Shown in pieces: positions 1 to 12,484 of a stretch of 64,000 nucleotides of DNA (positions are counted from its first letter, which is position 1; each line of letters opens with the position of its first letter). Below the pieces are notes generated by a model that worked only from the letters and a program-made list of their open reading frames with translations, was not told the DNA's origin and searched no databases. A program made the position numbers and the translations under genes. This stretch comes from Epiperipatus broadwayi (lineage: Eukaryota > Onychophora > Udeonychophora > Euonychophora > Peripatidae), in contig JAQFVV010006425.1 of NCBI GenBank assembly GCA_028023455.1, positions 1,727,198 through 1,791,197 on the forward strand, read 5' to 3'.

Positions 1-883
1 CACATTGAAAATTGAACACAAAAATATTACATAATTTTAAAATAAAATACATCATCTTAAATAAATAAGTATATTAAAACTGAGAATCTATTTCTTTATT
101 ATTTAATACATTTATGCATACCCCCGCCCCCACACACACTATTATCATTACTATAAAGTAAATAAATAATTTTATTAGTATTATGTATTAATAACTTCTG
201 AATTTATTATTATATATTCCTATTTTTATATATTGTTTTAACTGTTTGTGGAAAAATATTTCAAAATATTTGTATAAAAAAACAAAGTATTAATTTCAAT
301 AAGATAATTACAAATATTTAAAATAATTCTGCCCATAGATGAGTAAAATTGCTACATTAAATTCCCAAATAGGACTGCGTTATTAATAACTTTTAATAAG
401 TAATTGTTAAGTCACAGTTTCTGGTTATAGGTTAGTTTTATATCAGGCTAATATATATATACTTTTTAAAATCACGTATATTTTTAAAGCTATACCAGAT
501 CTAATCATTACAATATATTAACATTTTTCTTAAAAATGACAAAATCAAGCATTTGTTCATTCTGTCTGGTTGTTCAATGTTAAGAAAGTGCAGCTGTTTA
601 TTAAAATCTAAACTTTGATATGCAAGTATTAATGGAAGCTACTTCCGAATTAAATACAATATTAAGAAGCTATATTATTGCTTGCCATTATGGCATGGCA
701 GGTTTAAAGACATTAATATGTTTTGGATTCTTTTTACTCTCTTAAATGCAATTTTTAAATTAAATGCACAAAGTAATACTGTCTGGCATTAGATAAATAT
801 TTTTGTAATAGTTCATAACAGCATAATTTCCTGAACTCTAAACAACTTATTCAACAGCAGTACTATACAGTTGTTAAATCAGA

Positions 884-1031
884 CAAAACTCTCTAGATGT
901 ATTGCCACTCAGTGCAAGCCAAAAGGCTTGTGCATAAAACCTCCATCTAGTGCCTACTCATCCCATATTCCCAGACTAGTTTAGTATAAGCAAGCATAAG
1001 GAATGGTGATCATGTGATGTTTATTGGCTTA
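884..1031 (-). repeat. Palindrome-family repeat, single-arm copy
   Basis: One arm of the family best seen at 13122-13493. It carries the core TGCCACTCAGTGC, then CTAGTGCCTACTCATCC, CAGACTAGTTT and the tip AAGCATAAGGAATGGTGATC leading to ATCATGTGATG. The arm is joined to the tip module directly, without the second arm. Confidence 0.6.
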
Positions 1032-2723
1032 ATAAAGTTGTTATTGTCATTTAAGTATCACTTAAAATATTTAATAAATACAGGTGTTTCTCTACTTCCA
1101 TATGTTCTACTTTTGCACAGTTCATTATTTCATACTTTTCATTTTGATCAAGATATATGATAAAATGTGCATATTTCATGTAATGATTCTCCCATTCTCA
1201 TGGACTATTAGTCACTAGTTCCTCCCACCTCTGACATTAATCACATCCATTTTTGACATCACAGATTCAGTCTTGAGCAAGGATGTTTTGAGTTAATACA
1301 TTTGTTGATAAGTTGTGGCTTGTGACTTTATGTTAGAAGATGCACTATTACTTTATGTATATTTCTGTTTTGGTGAAAAAAATTGCTCTTATTAATTCAC
1401 AAACATGAGTGAAAAATGAAAATACAGCAATGTTGATATGGACAAAAAGATATGAAGGTCTTATAATCTCCATACTATCGCAAAAATAGAAAATCTTTTG
1501 CTTCAATTGATCATTCAATGACAATAGAACAAAATTAAGAAATATTTTCAAATTCATACACTGTTGAGTTAATCTTCATTATGCTTTTAAACTTTTTCAA
1601 TATCATTTGTCTAGATCTTCTACATATGTAATTGTGTTGCTTGTGTCTATATATTGTATTTAGTCTCATTTTTTTCTCAATTAAAATAATAAAAAAATTG
1701 ATAAAAATATTTCCAAAATTACTAATATACTAAGAATTCTTTGAACATTTTTTTAAAAATAGAAAGATAAAATTTAGCAGAAATATATATCTACATGTAT
1801 TTTGAAAGCACTTTTTGATAGTTTTTTTTTTTTTTTTTTTACATTGGTCTACTTTCGTACATTTCAACTTTCATAAACATTTCAAAAACCAATTAGGTAC
1901 AAAAATAGAAGATCACCTGTAATGCATTTATGCAGAGTTTGACTATGTATGTAATATAGAGCAATGGATAAACCTCCAGTCATGTGATTTTTACTCATTT
2001 GCATGCACTCACAATCACATATCATTAAGGTAACAATAATATTTCAATTTGCTCTTTATATTGTATATATCTAGAAATTTTATGATTTCTTAATGATAAA
2101 TTTTGCGTACATGATTCTATGTTGTTGTAATCATTTGGCTGTCCAGAATTTTATTAATAAAGTACTTTAATCACAAATTTAAATTAGTCTTTAACTGAGG
2201 TATAAAGTTCATTTCTGGACTAGAAATAATCTCCAGTTTAATAAATAATTAGTGATAATCATTAATAGATTTATCTAAAGTGGATTATGTCAAAGTTATG
2301 GGTGTGGATAAAATCAACTTATAACAATTAATGGGATAAATATAAACAATCAATATATAATATATACCAACTGATGTGTTTTAGTTCAGCACAAAATGCA
2401 TCATGGGATTCATTTGTTTTGTATGATGCCTTTATTCATAAGTTTTCTAAAGAATGTGAAGTGATGTGGAATATATTTAGTACATCTATCAAAAAAATTA
2501 AAACCGGCCTTTGGCATTTTACTTTTTAGCTTTTATGACATGGTAAAGAGACAGTGAAAAAACACTTAAATTTTGGTGACCTTACCTTTTTCTTTTTTAA
2601 ATTAAAATTAGATGACTATAATGATTTAAATTGTTGAAAGCATATACACAATATAAAATATTGTTAAGCCATCTAAAAGCAAGGCTTTCATTTTATATAA
2701 TAATAGCAAATTATGATCAGTTT

Positions 2724-2824
2724 TTTTTTCATGTGTCATAGCATCGGCTGGGAAGCGAACCCGCTAACCCAGGACAACTGCTTGTAAGGCAGCTTTGCTG
2801 ACCTCTCAACTACCGAAGCTTGAC
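2724..2824 (-). mobile_element. tRNA-derived SINE copy 1
   Basis: Read on the minus strand it begins with a tRNA-like head. The box A-like stretch is TAGTTGAGAGG and the box B-like stretch is GGTTCGCTTCC; it ends in a short A-rich tail (the T run at 2724-2729 on +). The flanks repeat TGATCAGTTT exactly (2714-2723 and 2825-2834), the target-site duplication expected of LINE-mobilised insertion. A functional tRNA is unlikely because the acceptor stem does not pair. Confidence 0.7.
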
Positions 2825-3150
2825 TGATCAGTTTGTTTCACAATAAAAAGTTAAATTACTTTCTCTCTAATCTCACTCAATTCACTATATTAATTATGGT
2901 CTTTTCTTTTTTTTTCCAATCAATAAAAAATATTAGCTAACATTTTTTATATTGAATGTATTAATTATTACAGTTATGGTTCACCCAAAGACTTCTAAAT
3001 ATTATTTAAGTCATTTTAATTATTTATTTATTATTATTATTATTTCAAATTTTGACATTAACAATAATATTAATGATGACAACAACATTTATTATTATAA
3101 TATATTTTTTAATATTTGAATGTTACTTATACATACATGTCAAATTTTAG

Positions 3151-3258
3151 ATCGGATATTGGAATGAATCTCATGGTTTTACGCCCGAAACACCTAACTT
3201 TATTCGGACGCCTGTAAAAGGAAGAGATAACAAAACCTTGATTGTCACAACCATCTTG
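3151..3258 (+). CDS. Ionotropic glutamate receptor (AMPA/kainate type), single internal exon
   Basis: This 108-bp exon has 36 codons and enters and leaves in phase 0. It is bounded by CAAATTTTAG before 3151 and by the donor GTAAGT at 3259. The peptide opens with IGYWNESHGF and ends with RDNKTLIVTTIL. In AMPA and kainate receptors a segment of the form (I/V)G-x-W...L(I/V)VTTIL joins the end of the amino-terminal domain to the S1 half of the glutamate-binding domain, and the next residues are normally E-(E/S)-PYV-M. The full protein would be a tetrameric glutamate-gated cation channel in the plasma membrane, usually at synapses. Codon usage and A+T content are closer to coding DNA than the flanks. 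No other exon of this gene was found, so AMPA versus kainate class cannot be decided. The exon could in principle belong to a duplicated fragment, but both splice sites look functional. Confidence 0.82.
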
Positions 3259-6200
3259 GTAAGTTTTATTAGTATTATATTTTTCTAATCTTAGTGCTTC
3301 TGCAAAAAAACAACAACAACAATAACAAGAAAACAAATGAATAGATAAAGAGAACAGACGAAATTTAGAGAAAAAAAGAAATAAAAATTATATTACATAT
3401 TTTTATATGAAAGCTTCATACAACTTAATAGATAAGAAAAAAAAGCCTATTGAAATTGTTAATAAGAACAATTTTATTTTTCCTGGCATCTTACAGATAC
3501 GTTTTTAATTGCAGTACATTGATGAATTCAGTAAAGCATAAAATAAAGTATTAAAATATTAAATATCTACATTACTTTAAGTTGCTAAAGTCTGTAGAAA
3601 TATAATGGTATGCAATCTCAAATATACATACATTAAAGGATCACATAGCACATATATAATACCTTACCTACCAATGTTTATAACTTGTTGTTTAAATCTA
3701 GGTCATCTAAAATTATTATTTTTTTACAGATTTTATTTTTAAAAATTTTTTTAACCGTCTAATTCATAATTAGCCCAATTAATCATTTTTTGGAAAAATT
3801 ATATATAGTTTTTTTTTTTAGCTAGATAGAAAAATATGAATGAAATTTCATACGAACTCTCTCCATCCTGAATTTACAAAGCCTGATGAATAATATCTTC
3901 GCTGTTATTTCATTATGCATTATTGGAAAGACTTTTGCCTTCTGTTAGATTATGTACAATGATTTACCTTTCAACTTTAGTTATAAAATATATATTATGT
4001 TATAAGCTTTTTTTTCAATATTAATTTTTAAAATAATAATATGGAAGACCTAAAAAAAATCCCTTGTTAAACTAAAAAAAAAACACTTTTAAATGTCATA
4101 ATATTAATCCTAATTTTCCTTTCCTATCATAATATAGGCATAAGACTCTTATGAAACACGAATGAATTTACAGTCAAAGCAAATTGGGGTATTTATAACT
4201 AACTTATATATAAGTATTCCAGGACTCTTAATATGTTGGCTAAAAAAAATTGAAAATGAAAAAGTATTATGAAACTAATAAAAGGATTTGGAGAGAAAAA
4301 AAATTCTATTCTTTAACAAAACTTTAGCTTCAGAAACCCTTTCGTTTGTGGCAGCTATTTTAAAAAATGTGACTTAACACCCCTCTTGACATAATAAGAT
4401 AAAAATATATGAATTTATTTATGTCACCAACCAGTCATTGATTGTGAAATTCTAATAAATACAGACAAATTACAAAATTTCATTTTCTAAACATTTTCTC
4501 GGGATTACACTTCTAATTACTAATTAAGTTTTTATATCAACAATCTTAGGCAACTCGAATTTAAAAAAAAAAAAATATTTATAAAGGATTCATTTCAGTA
4601 AATAGCAGAGGCTTACTCTCCAAAAATAATATTTTAAGTAAACGACATCTCAATATTTATAACAATTTGTAAATGGTAGATGATTAATTTATTATTTTCT
4701 TTGCATGCCTTTAATGAAATCATATTTAATATGTGTTTATTAAGTTTTTGCAACAACAGTTTTGGAATTACGTATGAAAAAAAAAAAAACAAGAGCCAAA
4801 AAGTAGTAAATAAGAAAGTTTCTTTCTACAGAAGTGTGGAGTTATGTTGTGTAGATAATTTCTAAACCAGGATTTAAATAATTACTTTATATTATTAAAA
4901 AACTTACCTATTAACTTGAATTTAAACAAGTGCTTTATATTATTATTAAATAATAATATTTAATAATAACATTGCCATAAGTGGTTTTAGATTATGAATG
5001 CTTATTTGGTCATGTTTTTAATAATAGTGAGATAAAAATGGTTTGCAATGAATGCAATAATAGAAAATATAAAATTAGCAAGTTTTGGTTTATTAATAAT
5101 GGTATCTTTGTGATTAAATAGTTTAATTGTATTCAATTAATTACTATTCAGAATGTACACAATTAAGATGACAATTTTGTAACTGTGGTGTGGTGATCCA
5201 ATGTTTGTAACAGTTACTTTTTAATTTTATAACTATTGCCTTTGACAAGGGTGTTTCCACACTGGAAATTCATATAGGTCACACTATCTGAGGTATCTTT
5301 GGGTGCAGACTGAATTACAATGCTACCAGTCCCATAAAATAAAATTTGTGAATTAAAATAAAATGAATTCATATAGTTTTGTTTAACAAAAGACATAAAA
5401 ATAGTAGAAAAAATTATATTTATTTATATTTTTACTTTTTATTTTTATATTTTTACTCTTCTGACTTTGGCAACCATAAAATTTTCCATATGGTAAATAA
5501 TAATTAACTTTAAAACTAGATTGACTACTTTGATAAAAATAATTCTTATTTATTATTTTTGGTTTCATTCAGAATCTCTCTTGCATAACTTATGTTTTCT
5601 ACTAACAAAGTTAGCATTCAAGTATTCATTCACTAATAGAATATTTACACTACTTCATGATTTCATTTTTATATACTCTTTATATCAATATAATAATGTA
5701 TTCGTATTTTGCATATTATAAATCATTACATATACACTGTACAATGTAATATTTAGGGATTAAGGATTTACATTATATTTACTTAGGGTAAGAAATTTTT
5801 GCAGTAATATCTCATAAAAATATAGTTGTTTTTTTTAACTAATTCTGTTTTTCTTGCATGAGGTCATGTACTTGGGTAATATATTGATAAATTATGAGTG
5901 TTTATAAGATAACAAATTCAAGATAATCCAAATACAAGAAAATTCAGATTAGTAACTCACGTAAAAAAATATATTGATAATAAAATAAAAATAAAAACAA
6001 CATATTATCAGTATTAAAAAGAAATTGAGGGCAGTACTGGAGTCAACACTGAGGACCAGAAGACACTATTATGGTAATTGTAATATGTAAGGGATAAATA
6101 TAGTTTTCTACACTTTTATGGTTGTCTAATATAACTTCTGTAAGTAATGTTTCATGTTTTAATACACAAATTAGGTTATTTAAATAAATGTGTTTTTGGA

Positions 6201-6980
6201 AATCGAAACATTTTCACTTACATACAAATTTTATTAATTATGGTTGTACCATGGCACCAATCTGTTTAATTTAGCAGAATTGTAGGTGGTGGTCATGTGA
6301 TGTTTATTGGCTTAGAATTGTAGAGGTTATATATAATACATTTTGAACAATTGCCACATGACCAAGTAAAAAATAATAATCCTCTTATATTTAAATAAAA
6401 TTATTTACAATCAGAACATGTTTCTGACAATGGATTTATTCACAAATACAAACATTTTTATTTACATATAAATTTTATTAAGTGAAGTGGTTATATAATG
6501 CCAATCTGTTCAACATAGCACAGTTGTAAAGTATATAGGTTACATATTTTAAGCAATTGGAACATCCACACCCACATATGGTGTTTCTGATCACTACTAC
6601 TATTTGTCTTTATGTTTTTGGAATTAATATTTCTTGTGATTACATTCTTTTTGTGACTGAGTTTTTTTTTTTGTGATACTTTCATATTAGTCCAGCAATG
6701 AGATGCCACATATATATTATTCCTGCAATAAGTGTCTAATCTTGCAATTTCAGAAAACAATGTGCAACAGGAACTTCTGACAAACTTAATGGATCAATTA
6801 AACATTTATTTGGAAAAATGGCAATTTATTACACACACCTACAAACACACTTTACCTTCTTGTAAGAAATTATCTTCCACCTGTAAACTTATAAAGATTT
6901 TTTACTTTGAAAAATTGTCACATATAACATTTTTTAAATAATATTTTAATTTGCAAAGTGCAGATAGTTGAAAATTGAAA
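3259..6980. other. AT-rich intron with no recognised gene
   Basis: Mostly A/T homopolymers and short repeats. A minus-strand open frame at 5214-5396 has a more varied composition than its surroundings but matches no family I know. A fragment of the palindrome-family tip (GTCATGTGATG, about 6284-6315) is present. No RNA gene was seen. Confidence 0.45.
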
Positions 6981-7572
6981 TAAATTGAGATACTGCAGAA
7001 CCTCACTGCACTTTTTAAAATATGTATATGACAGCCAATCAGAATGTCATGATAGCCATCTAAACGACAATCAAATCTAAACACACAACAAAGATTTTAT
7101 GAGAAAAGGGCAGCCACCCTTATCTCAACTTTTCTTTCTATATATCTAAGCCAGTCGTAAGTATTTAGATTTGAAAGTTTGAAGCTTTAAATATCTTCAC
7201 AAATAATTCACTGAGTTTAAATCATAAACATACAATGCAAAATCCTATGATTTACTATGTAGCATTTTTAGAATACATAACAAGCAGTAAAGTATGTAAT
7301 AAATCATAGGATTTCATGTTGTATGTTTATGATTTAGACTCAGTGAGTTATTTGTGAAGATATTTAAAGCTTCAAACTTTCAAATCTAAATACTTACGAC
7401 TGGCTTAGATATATAGAAAGAAAAGTTGAGATAAGGGTGGCTGCCCTTTTCTCATAAAATTTTGTTGTGTGTTTAGATTTGATTGTCATTTAGATGGCTA
7501 TCATGATATTCTGATTGGCTGTCATATACATATTTTAATGAATACAGTGAGGTTCTGCAGTATCTCAATTTA
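6981..7572. repeat. Foldback (inverted-repeat) element, about 0.6 kb
   Basis: Two arms of about 275-285 bp (6981-7255 and 7288-7572) are near-perfect reverse complements around a loop of about 30 bp. Shared blocks include AGATACTGCAGAACCTCACT, ATATGACAGCCAATCAG and AGCCAGTCGTAAGTATTTAG. No coding capacity. It resembles a MITE or foldback transposon; no clear target-site duplication was found. Confidence 0.75.
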
Positions 7573-10559
7573 CATTTTTTGTGAGAAATGAACTTCCAAC
7601 AAGTAAACTTTTAACAATCTATGTTTTTTTCCAAGTTGTAAACAAACAAATAAATAAATAATATATGTATATTTAACTACACACTTCTGTCCATTTATAA
7701 AATGTTGTTCTTTAAGCATCATTGGAGCAGTGAACTGAAGTTTCTTACCACAAACCATGTCCCGTTATGAATGGCTACTCTCTTTTGACTATCCTAAAGA
7801 AAGTAATGCCACTGTTTGTCCAAAGTATGGTCATAAAGTATGATATCATAGCCATTTGCACAGACGTTTTGTGAGAACAGAATGCCATAGTTTTGAAAAT
7901 AGTGAACTGTATCATCCTCATTTAGCGGGCAGTTTCCAAATTTTAATCATTCACCTTGACAAAATTAAAGATGGACAGCAAATCACCAATGCTGATTACT
8001 TTCACCAGATCATCCATTACTCATTCCAGCATTCTTTCATGACATCAGAGCATATTTTAAATCATAAAATTAGCAGCATAACCATCGGAATATTATCTAA
8101 TATTTTTTTACAAAATTAATTCATTTCCTTTTTAAAAGATTGTAAATGTGTTAAATTCCGTCTTTATATACAAGTTTGTGCGAGCGACATTCATCACTGC
8201 AGAACTACCTCTATTTTACTTTATATTATCACACATGTGTATATTATTACTTCGTACTTTTATTTTACTTTATATTATCATACATGTATATATTATTACT
8301 TCAATGATTGTGTGAAAATAAACTAAAGTGATTTAAAAAAAAAAAGATTATATCACTTTATGCAAGTTAGGTTCTGTAAAAGTAAATTAATCTGTCTGTC
8401 AGTGATTTCATGTTTTTTTTTGCATGTGTCAAAGCTTCGGCCGGGAAGAGACACCTGTGCTGACCACTCGACCATCAACGCTTGATAGTGATTTTATGTT
8501 TTGACCTAAATTTTCGTTATATTACGTTTTAATATTGATATGTATATACTTTTGATTGTATATAAGGCTTTTCTTTTTAATTAAATAAAAATGAATGCTT
8601 CTAAAAAAAAAAAAAGAACAACAGGATATAATAAACAATAACAAAAAAAATATTTTAATGGCAGAATTACCAGATGCTAGAATTTGAAGCCTGATTAAAA
8701 CTAATTAATGGTTTATTAATTGTGTTTTATCCAATTAATTAATTCATTTTAAAATCTAGTAAGCATTTTTTTTTTTTTGTGATTAAATAACCGACAGAAG
8801 TTTTCATTTCGATTTGCAAAAAAGATTTTTTTTTTTTTTTTGTAATTTGTCAATATGTAAATTCAAATCACAATTCAGTCACTGTTGGTGAATGCATTAT
8901 TCCTATCAGATAAAGCAAAAATTGTCAAAGCATAGCAAATGAAAAGTATCACAGAAAATCAATTTAATTTAATTAATTTTCCAGACTCTTCACAAAAGAT
9001 CATCTCTGCCTGATGTTCTGTGAAAACGACCTTCATTTTGAACCAGTTCTTTTAATTTTTTTTTTGTTATTATTATTAAAATGTATAAGATAAAATGACA
9101 TGACGATCATTCTTGTCATTTATTACTTTAAAAAAAAAAAAAAGGTCGTTATATACATATAAAAAGAGCGAAAGAAAAGTGGGTAAGAAAAAATAATTAA
9201 AAGCAATTTAATTTTTGGCAATTTGTCATTAATAGAAATAATTTAAAATTTACAATTACAAATATTTTAGTCGGATTATTAATATATAGGGAAATCATAT
9301 ATAGAATTTTAGCTCTGTTTCTATAATCCAATTTTTCTTCACCAAAGCCAATTTCCATATCTCATTTATCCATTTTACACTATGGCCTCCTTCTAGGTCT
9401 TTAATAATTTCTTGAGCTCTTCAATTGGTTAACTCTTGTTATCTATTCAACAATATATCCAGGGCTGGTCATTTTATCCTTTTAATTATTTAGATATTAA
9501 GGAAACTAGTTCTTTTTCTCACTCATGTATTTTACTGTCTTCTTGTTCCTGCCAAAATTTATGCCGTCATACATTTTTTTGCGGTCTAATGTTTCTCTAT
9601 TGCTCTCGAGTAGAGGTAAATTTTATACATAAAGAGTGGTTAAAATTCTTACTTTTCACCACTTAAAAATATATAACCTCCTTCACCAAAAACATTCTAT
9701 CCCACATGTTAAATTCTATGACGTATTTCATGTATTACATGCATAAGGATTTATAATCTAACTAATATATTTTTTATAGGTAATTACTTTTAATTCACTA
9801 CTATTTATTTATCTTTATTTCGTAAGGTTCTGAAACATTATTTGAAAAAAAAAAAAAAGACATATCATTTGCAAAATCAGATAATATAAATAAGATTCAT
9901 TTATTTTTATTCTCCGTGCTTACCGTGTTAAATTACAAAATCATTATAAAATAGTTATATATAAAAATAGAGATATGGAATCAACCAATTAGACACTCTT
10001 TCAAAATTTTTAGTAGTTGCATTGTAAAATGCAACATCAAAATTTTAAAAATTAAAATTTATTTTTCAGGAAATTTTTTAAATGCTTTTATTTAATGTAT
10101 TTTTCAAATCACTCATAAATGAGCTTACAAATAGCAGACAAAAGTCTATCATAATACAGGCAATATACATTCCTGTCTTTGAATGAAAATAAATTTCTTT
10201 CTGTCATTAACAAGCAATTTCTTTCATAAAGATGAAACCCACTCTCCCAAAACCACAAAGATGAAACTCAACAACAACAGATCAGATACTGACATAAGTG
10301 TAAGCAGAAACCGCAATCATCTGGATTACACTATGACAGTTAAGCCAGTTGAAGTATGAGATACAACTCACTCTGCATCATATGCACCCTATTCCTATAA
10401 ACTTGAAAGCTTATCTTCATTGTTTAGAAATCATATGTTATGTAAATATGAAGCAGACAAATGGCACAGCCTTAACCAATACATAGCTGATCTAATTTAA
10501 ATAGGATACTCACAATTTTCTATCAACATGAAATTCAATAAATTCTATTACAAAATTAA
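7573..10559. other. AT-rich intron with SINE copy 2, otherwise unassigned
   Basis: A less AT-rich patch at 7700-8080 has several short open frames on both strands but no recognisable motif. A local direct duplication of about 50 bp containing TTTTACTTTATATTATCA lies at 8213-8305. The rest is low-complexity DNA. Confidence 0.4.
8417..8486 (-). mobile_element. tRNA-derived SINE copy 2, internally deleted
   Basis: The minus strand reads GATGGTCGAGTGGTCAGC (box A region) and runs quickly into TTCCCGGCCGAAGCTTTGAC, so about 25-30 bp of the middle, including much of box B, is missing compared with the other copies. It is flanked by AGTGATTTCATGTTTT (8401-8416) and AGTGATTTTATGTTTT (8487-8502), a 16-bp duplication with one mismatch. 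Confidence 0.65.
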
Positions 10560-11056
10560 CCACAACCACATCAAGGATAATAAGCCAAGAATTCTGATAT
10601 CATATATCCAACCCCAGGCCAAGTGTCTCTACAACAAACTATCCAAAGACTTCATCATCACATATCATTCACCTCCGAATGCAAACAGGCATCAGTAATT
10701 CCAAGAATATAATCACACCTGAGCTCACTCCACAGGTTATGAACAAAATGATCTGCCTACAAGCCAACTGCCAGGTTGCACATTATGGCAAGACTAGGAC
10801 CAACATTGCCAACAGATTGGCTTAGCACATGTATTTGTACAATAAAACCAAAACCAAACAAGAAGGCAGTTCCGTCTTTCTTAAACATGAAAGAATAACA
10901 GGCCACAAATTCGAACCCACATCTGCCAACATTATTTGCTCAGAAACATATGATGCTAAACCCAAGATTAAAGAAGCATTTTATATAGCAAGTGATCTTA
11001 AATCTATTAATAGAAGAGAACCCTGCTTTACTATGTCCTTAAAATGGCAGTTATAA
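10560..11056 (+). pseudogene. Penelope-like retroelement remnant (GIY-YIG endonuclease end)
   Basis: The + strand reading through 10721-11056 gives ...AHYGKTRTNIANRLA, a stop (TAG 10823-10825), then HMYLYNKTKTK and SSVFLKHERITGHKFEP followed by KIKEAFYIASDLKSINRREP. The order of a GKT...R-x(3)-RL-x(2)-H segment, an H-x(4)-GH segment, a (R/K)-x-(I/L)KEA-x-x-I segment and NR-x-x is what I expect at the C terminus of Penelope-like elements, where a GIY-YIG nuclease follows the reverse transcriptase. An upstream piece in another frame (about 10600-10690) may be the RT tail, so there is at least one frameshift and one stop. It is broken. Family assignment is by motif only. Confidence 0.55.
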
Positions 11057-11355
11057 ATTATTTGCATCACTTTGCATAAATTTTCTTTTCTAAAATGCAA
11101 TTTTAACAACAGCAACTATGAGTATGAGAGCAAGAAGTCTCTTGAAAGCATTTAGCTAAAATAAATCAATTTTGTATTTATAGTAAATTGATTTCTTTCG
11201 TTTAATTATATATATTTACAAGATTCATTATATGTGCATACAGTATATATATATATATAGTATATATCATATATATATATATATATATATAGTAGTTTAT
11301 CATTATTATAATATATAAATATTTCAAGCAGTATGCTTACAGTTTAATTTTTAAA

Positions 11356-11563
11356 CCTCTAAACATCACATGATCACCAATTTTTATGCTTACACATGCC
11401 GTTAAAACAATAGAAACTCTCCGTATAATGGTGCCACCCAGTGAGAACCATAATGATTGATGGATACCAGAATGTTTGTGCATCAAAATCCTTATATAGT
11501 GCCTACTCATCCAATATCTCCAGACTAGTTTCTTGCTTGTGGTTTTCATTAATGGAGGATCTG
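11356..11563 (+). repeat. Palindrome-family repeat, tip plus one arm
   Basis: It starts with the tip CTAAACATCACATGATCACC and ATGCTTAC, then the arm CTCTCCGTATAATGGTGCCAC through AGTGCCTACTCATCCAATAT to CCAGACTAGTTTCTTGCTTG. Same order as at 13122-13493 but with only the left arm. Confidence 0.65.
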
Positions 11564-11670
11564 AGAACTTTTTCCTTAGAATTTTGCATTTAATGAAACC
11601 CTCCAGTAACCACCTTTTACCTTTTTAGTTAATTATAAAGCTATAAGCATAAAGTGAAAGCACAATTATG

Positions 11671-11945
11671 TTAGCCTTAAGTATCTATGCATTTTGGTGT
11701 CTTTTGTTTTTTAATAGCTATTGTCACCACCATCCATTGGCCAGGATTTGTCATAAACCATTAAAACATTACATGATCATTATTTCTTATGCTTACATTA
11801 CTGTTTTAAGAGCTCGAGTAAGCATAAAAATGGTGATCATGTGATATTTTAGTGGTTTAATACCAATCCTGGTCAAATGATGATGGTGACTATAATTATT
11901 AAAAAAATCAAAGACACCAAAATGTATAGATACTTAGGACTATAC
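11671..11945. repeat. Palindromic element sharing the family tip
   Basis: Arms 11671-11800 and 11815-11945 are reverse complements. Shared blocks are AAGTATCTATGCATTTTGGT, the TCACCACCATC region, the GGCCAGGAT region and the tip AACATTACATGATCA. The centre is AGAGCTCGAG near 11810. The tip is the same module seen in the other copies but the arms are different, so the family is modular. Confidence 0.65.
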
Positions 11946-12029
11946 AAGCTAATAATATTGGATTGAAAACATTATAGTGTTTTAATTTTTGACTCATAGT
12001 AACAAAAAATAAAGGATGGTTGCTGGATG

Positions 12030-12189
12030 GTTGCATTAGATCTAAAGATCTAGATTTATAACCTTCACATCTTAGGCTCTTCACTGATGAAGGCCATAAG
12101 CTAGAAATTAGTCTAGTGATATGAGATGAGTAGGAATGAGATAGGATTTTTGCATACAAACCTTCTAGCATCTATTGATTACTATGGCT
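12030..12189 (-). repeat. Palindrome-family repeat, single arm, abutting a LINE end
   Basis: It carries TTCACTGATGAAGGCCATAA, AGATGAGTAGGAATGAGATA and ATTGATTACTATGGCTTGCA, matching the right arm of 13350-13493. It ends within a base or two of the LINE 3' fragment starting at 12190, so one element inserted into or next to the other. Confidence 0.6.
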
Positions 12190-12484
12190 TGCACTAAGTG
12201 GCACATATAATGAAGTTAAGGAAGAATAATATGAAAAAAGTGATTATATAGAAAGTGGATTATTGGTTTTTATGCTGGGTTTGGAAAAATATATGGGGGA
12301 TTTAGATATAAAGGCCATAGAGTTGACAAAGATTATGTTGTGGAAATGGGATGGAGCAGAATATGGGAAAACATAGAGTGGGAATGAAAAATAAAGTGGC
12401 TAACAGGTTTCTCTGGGCATAATTGCTGAGAGATTCTTGACTTCATTTAAGGAGAAGCCACAGTCCATCACATCACATCACATC
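12190..12484 (+). mobile_element. LINE 3'-end fragment, copy 1
   Basis: Closely similar to 27209-27489. Shared blocks include TTTTTATGCTGGGTTTGG, ATAGAGTTGACAAAGATTAT, GTTGTGGAAATGGGAT, AATAAAGTGGCTAACA and AAGGAGAAGCCA. It ends in an ATCAC-type repeat tail (12465-12484), typical of LINEs whose 3' end is a short tandem repeat. This copy has in-frame stops and is dead. Confidence 0.6.

Larger units (their letters stand above)
1..3150. other. AT-rich intron-like DNA upstream of the exon
   Basis: No convincing coding sequence. The stretch ends in a splice acceptor (TTTTAG at 3145-3150), so at least its right part should be the end of the previous intron of the glutamate-receptor gene. It holds one copy of the palindrome-family repeat (884-1031) and one tRNA-like SINE (2724-2824). 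Short open frames such as 2376-2529 show no recognisable motif. Confidence 0.55.

Noticed and set aside
2376-2529. About 50 codons open on + after TTTTAG, containing SWDSFVLYDAF
   Set aside because: It loosely recalls the receptor amino-terminal domain, but the order is wrong for an exon directly before 3151 and no donor follows before the stop.
2724-2824. Functional tRNA genes at the SINE positions
   Set aside because: Box A and B are present but acceptor stems do not pair and target-site duplications with A-rich tails show retroposition.
6491-6941. Overlapping small frames on both strands near a TTTCAG
   Set aside because: No conserved residues, low complexity, and no donor in frame.
10829-11056. 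Free-standing 75-residue gene on +
   Set aside because: The frame continues upstream past one stop with matching GIY-YIG-type residues, so it is the tail of a broken retroelement.
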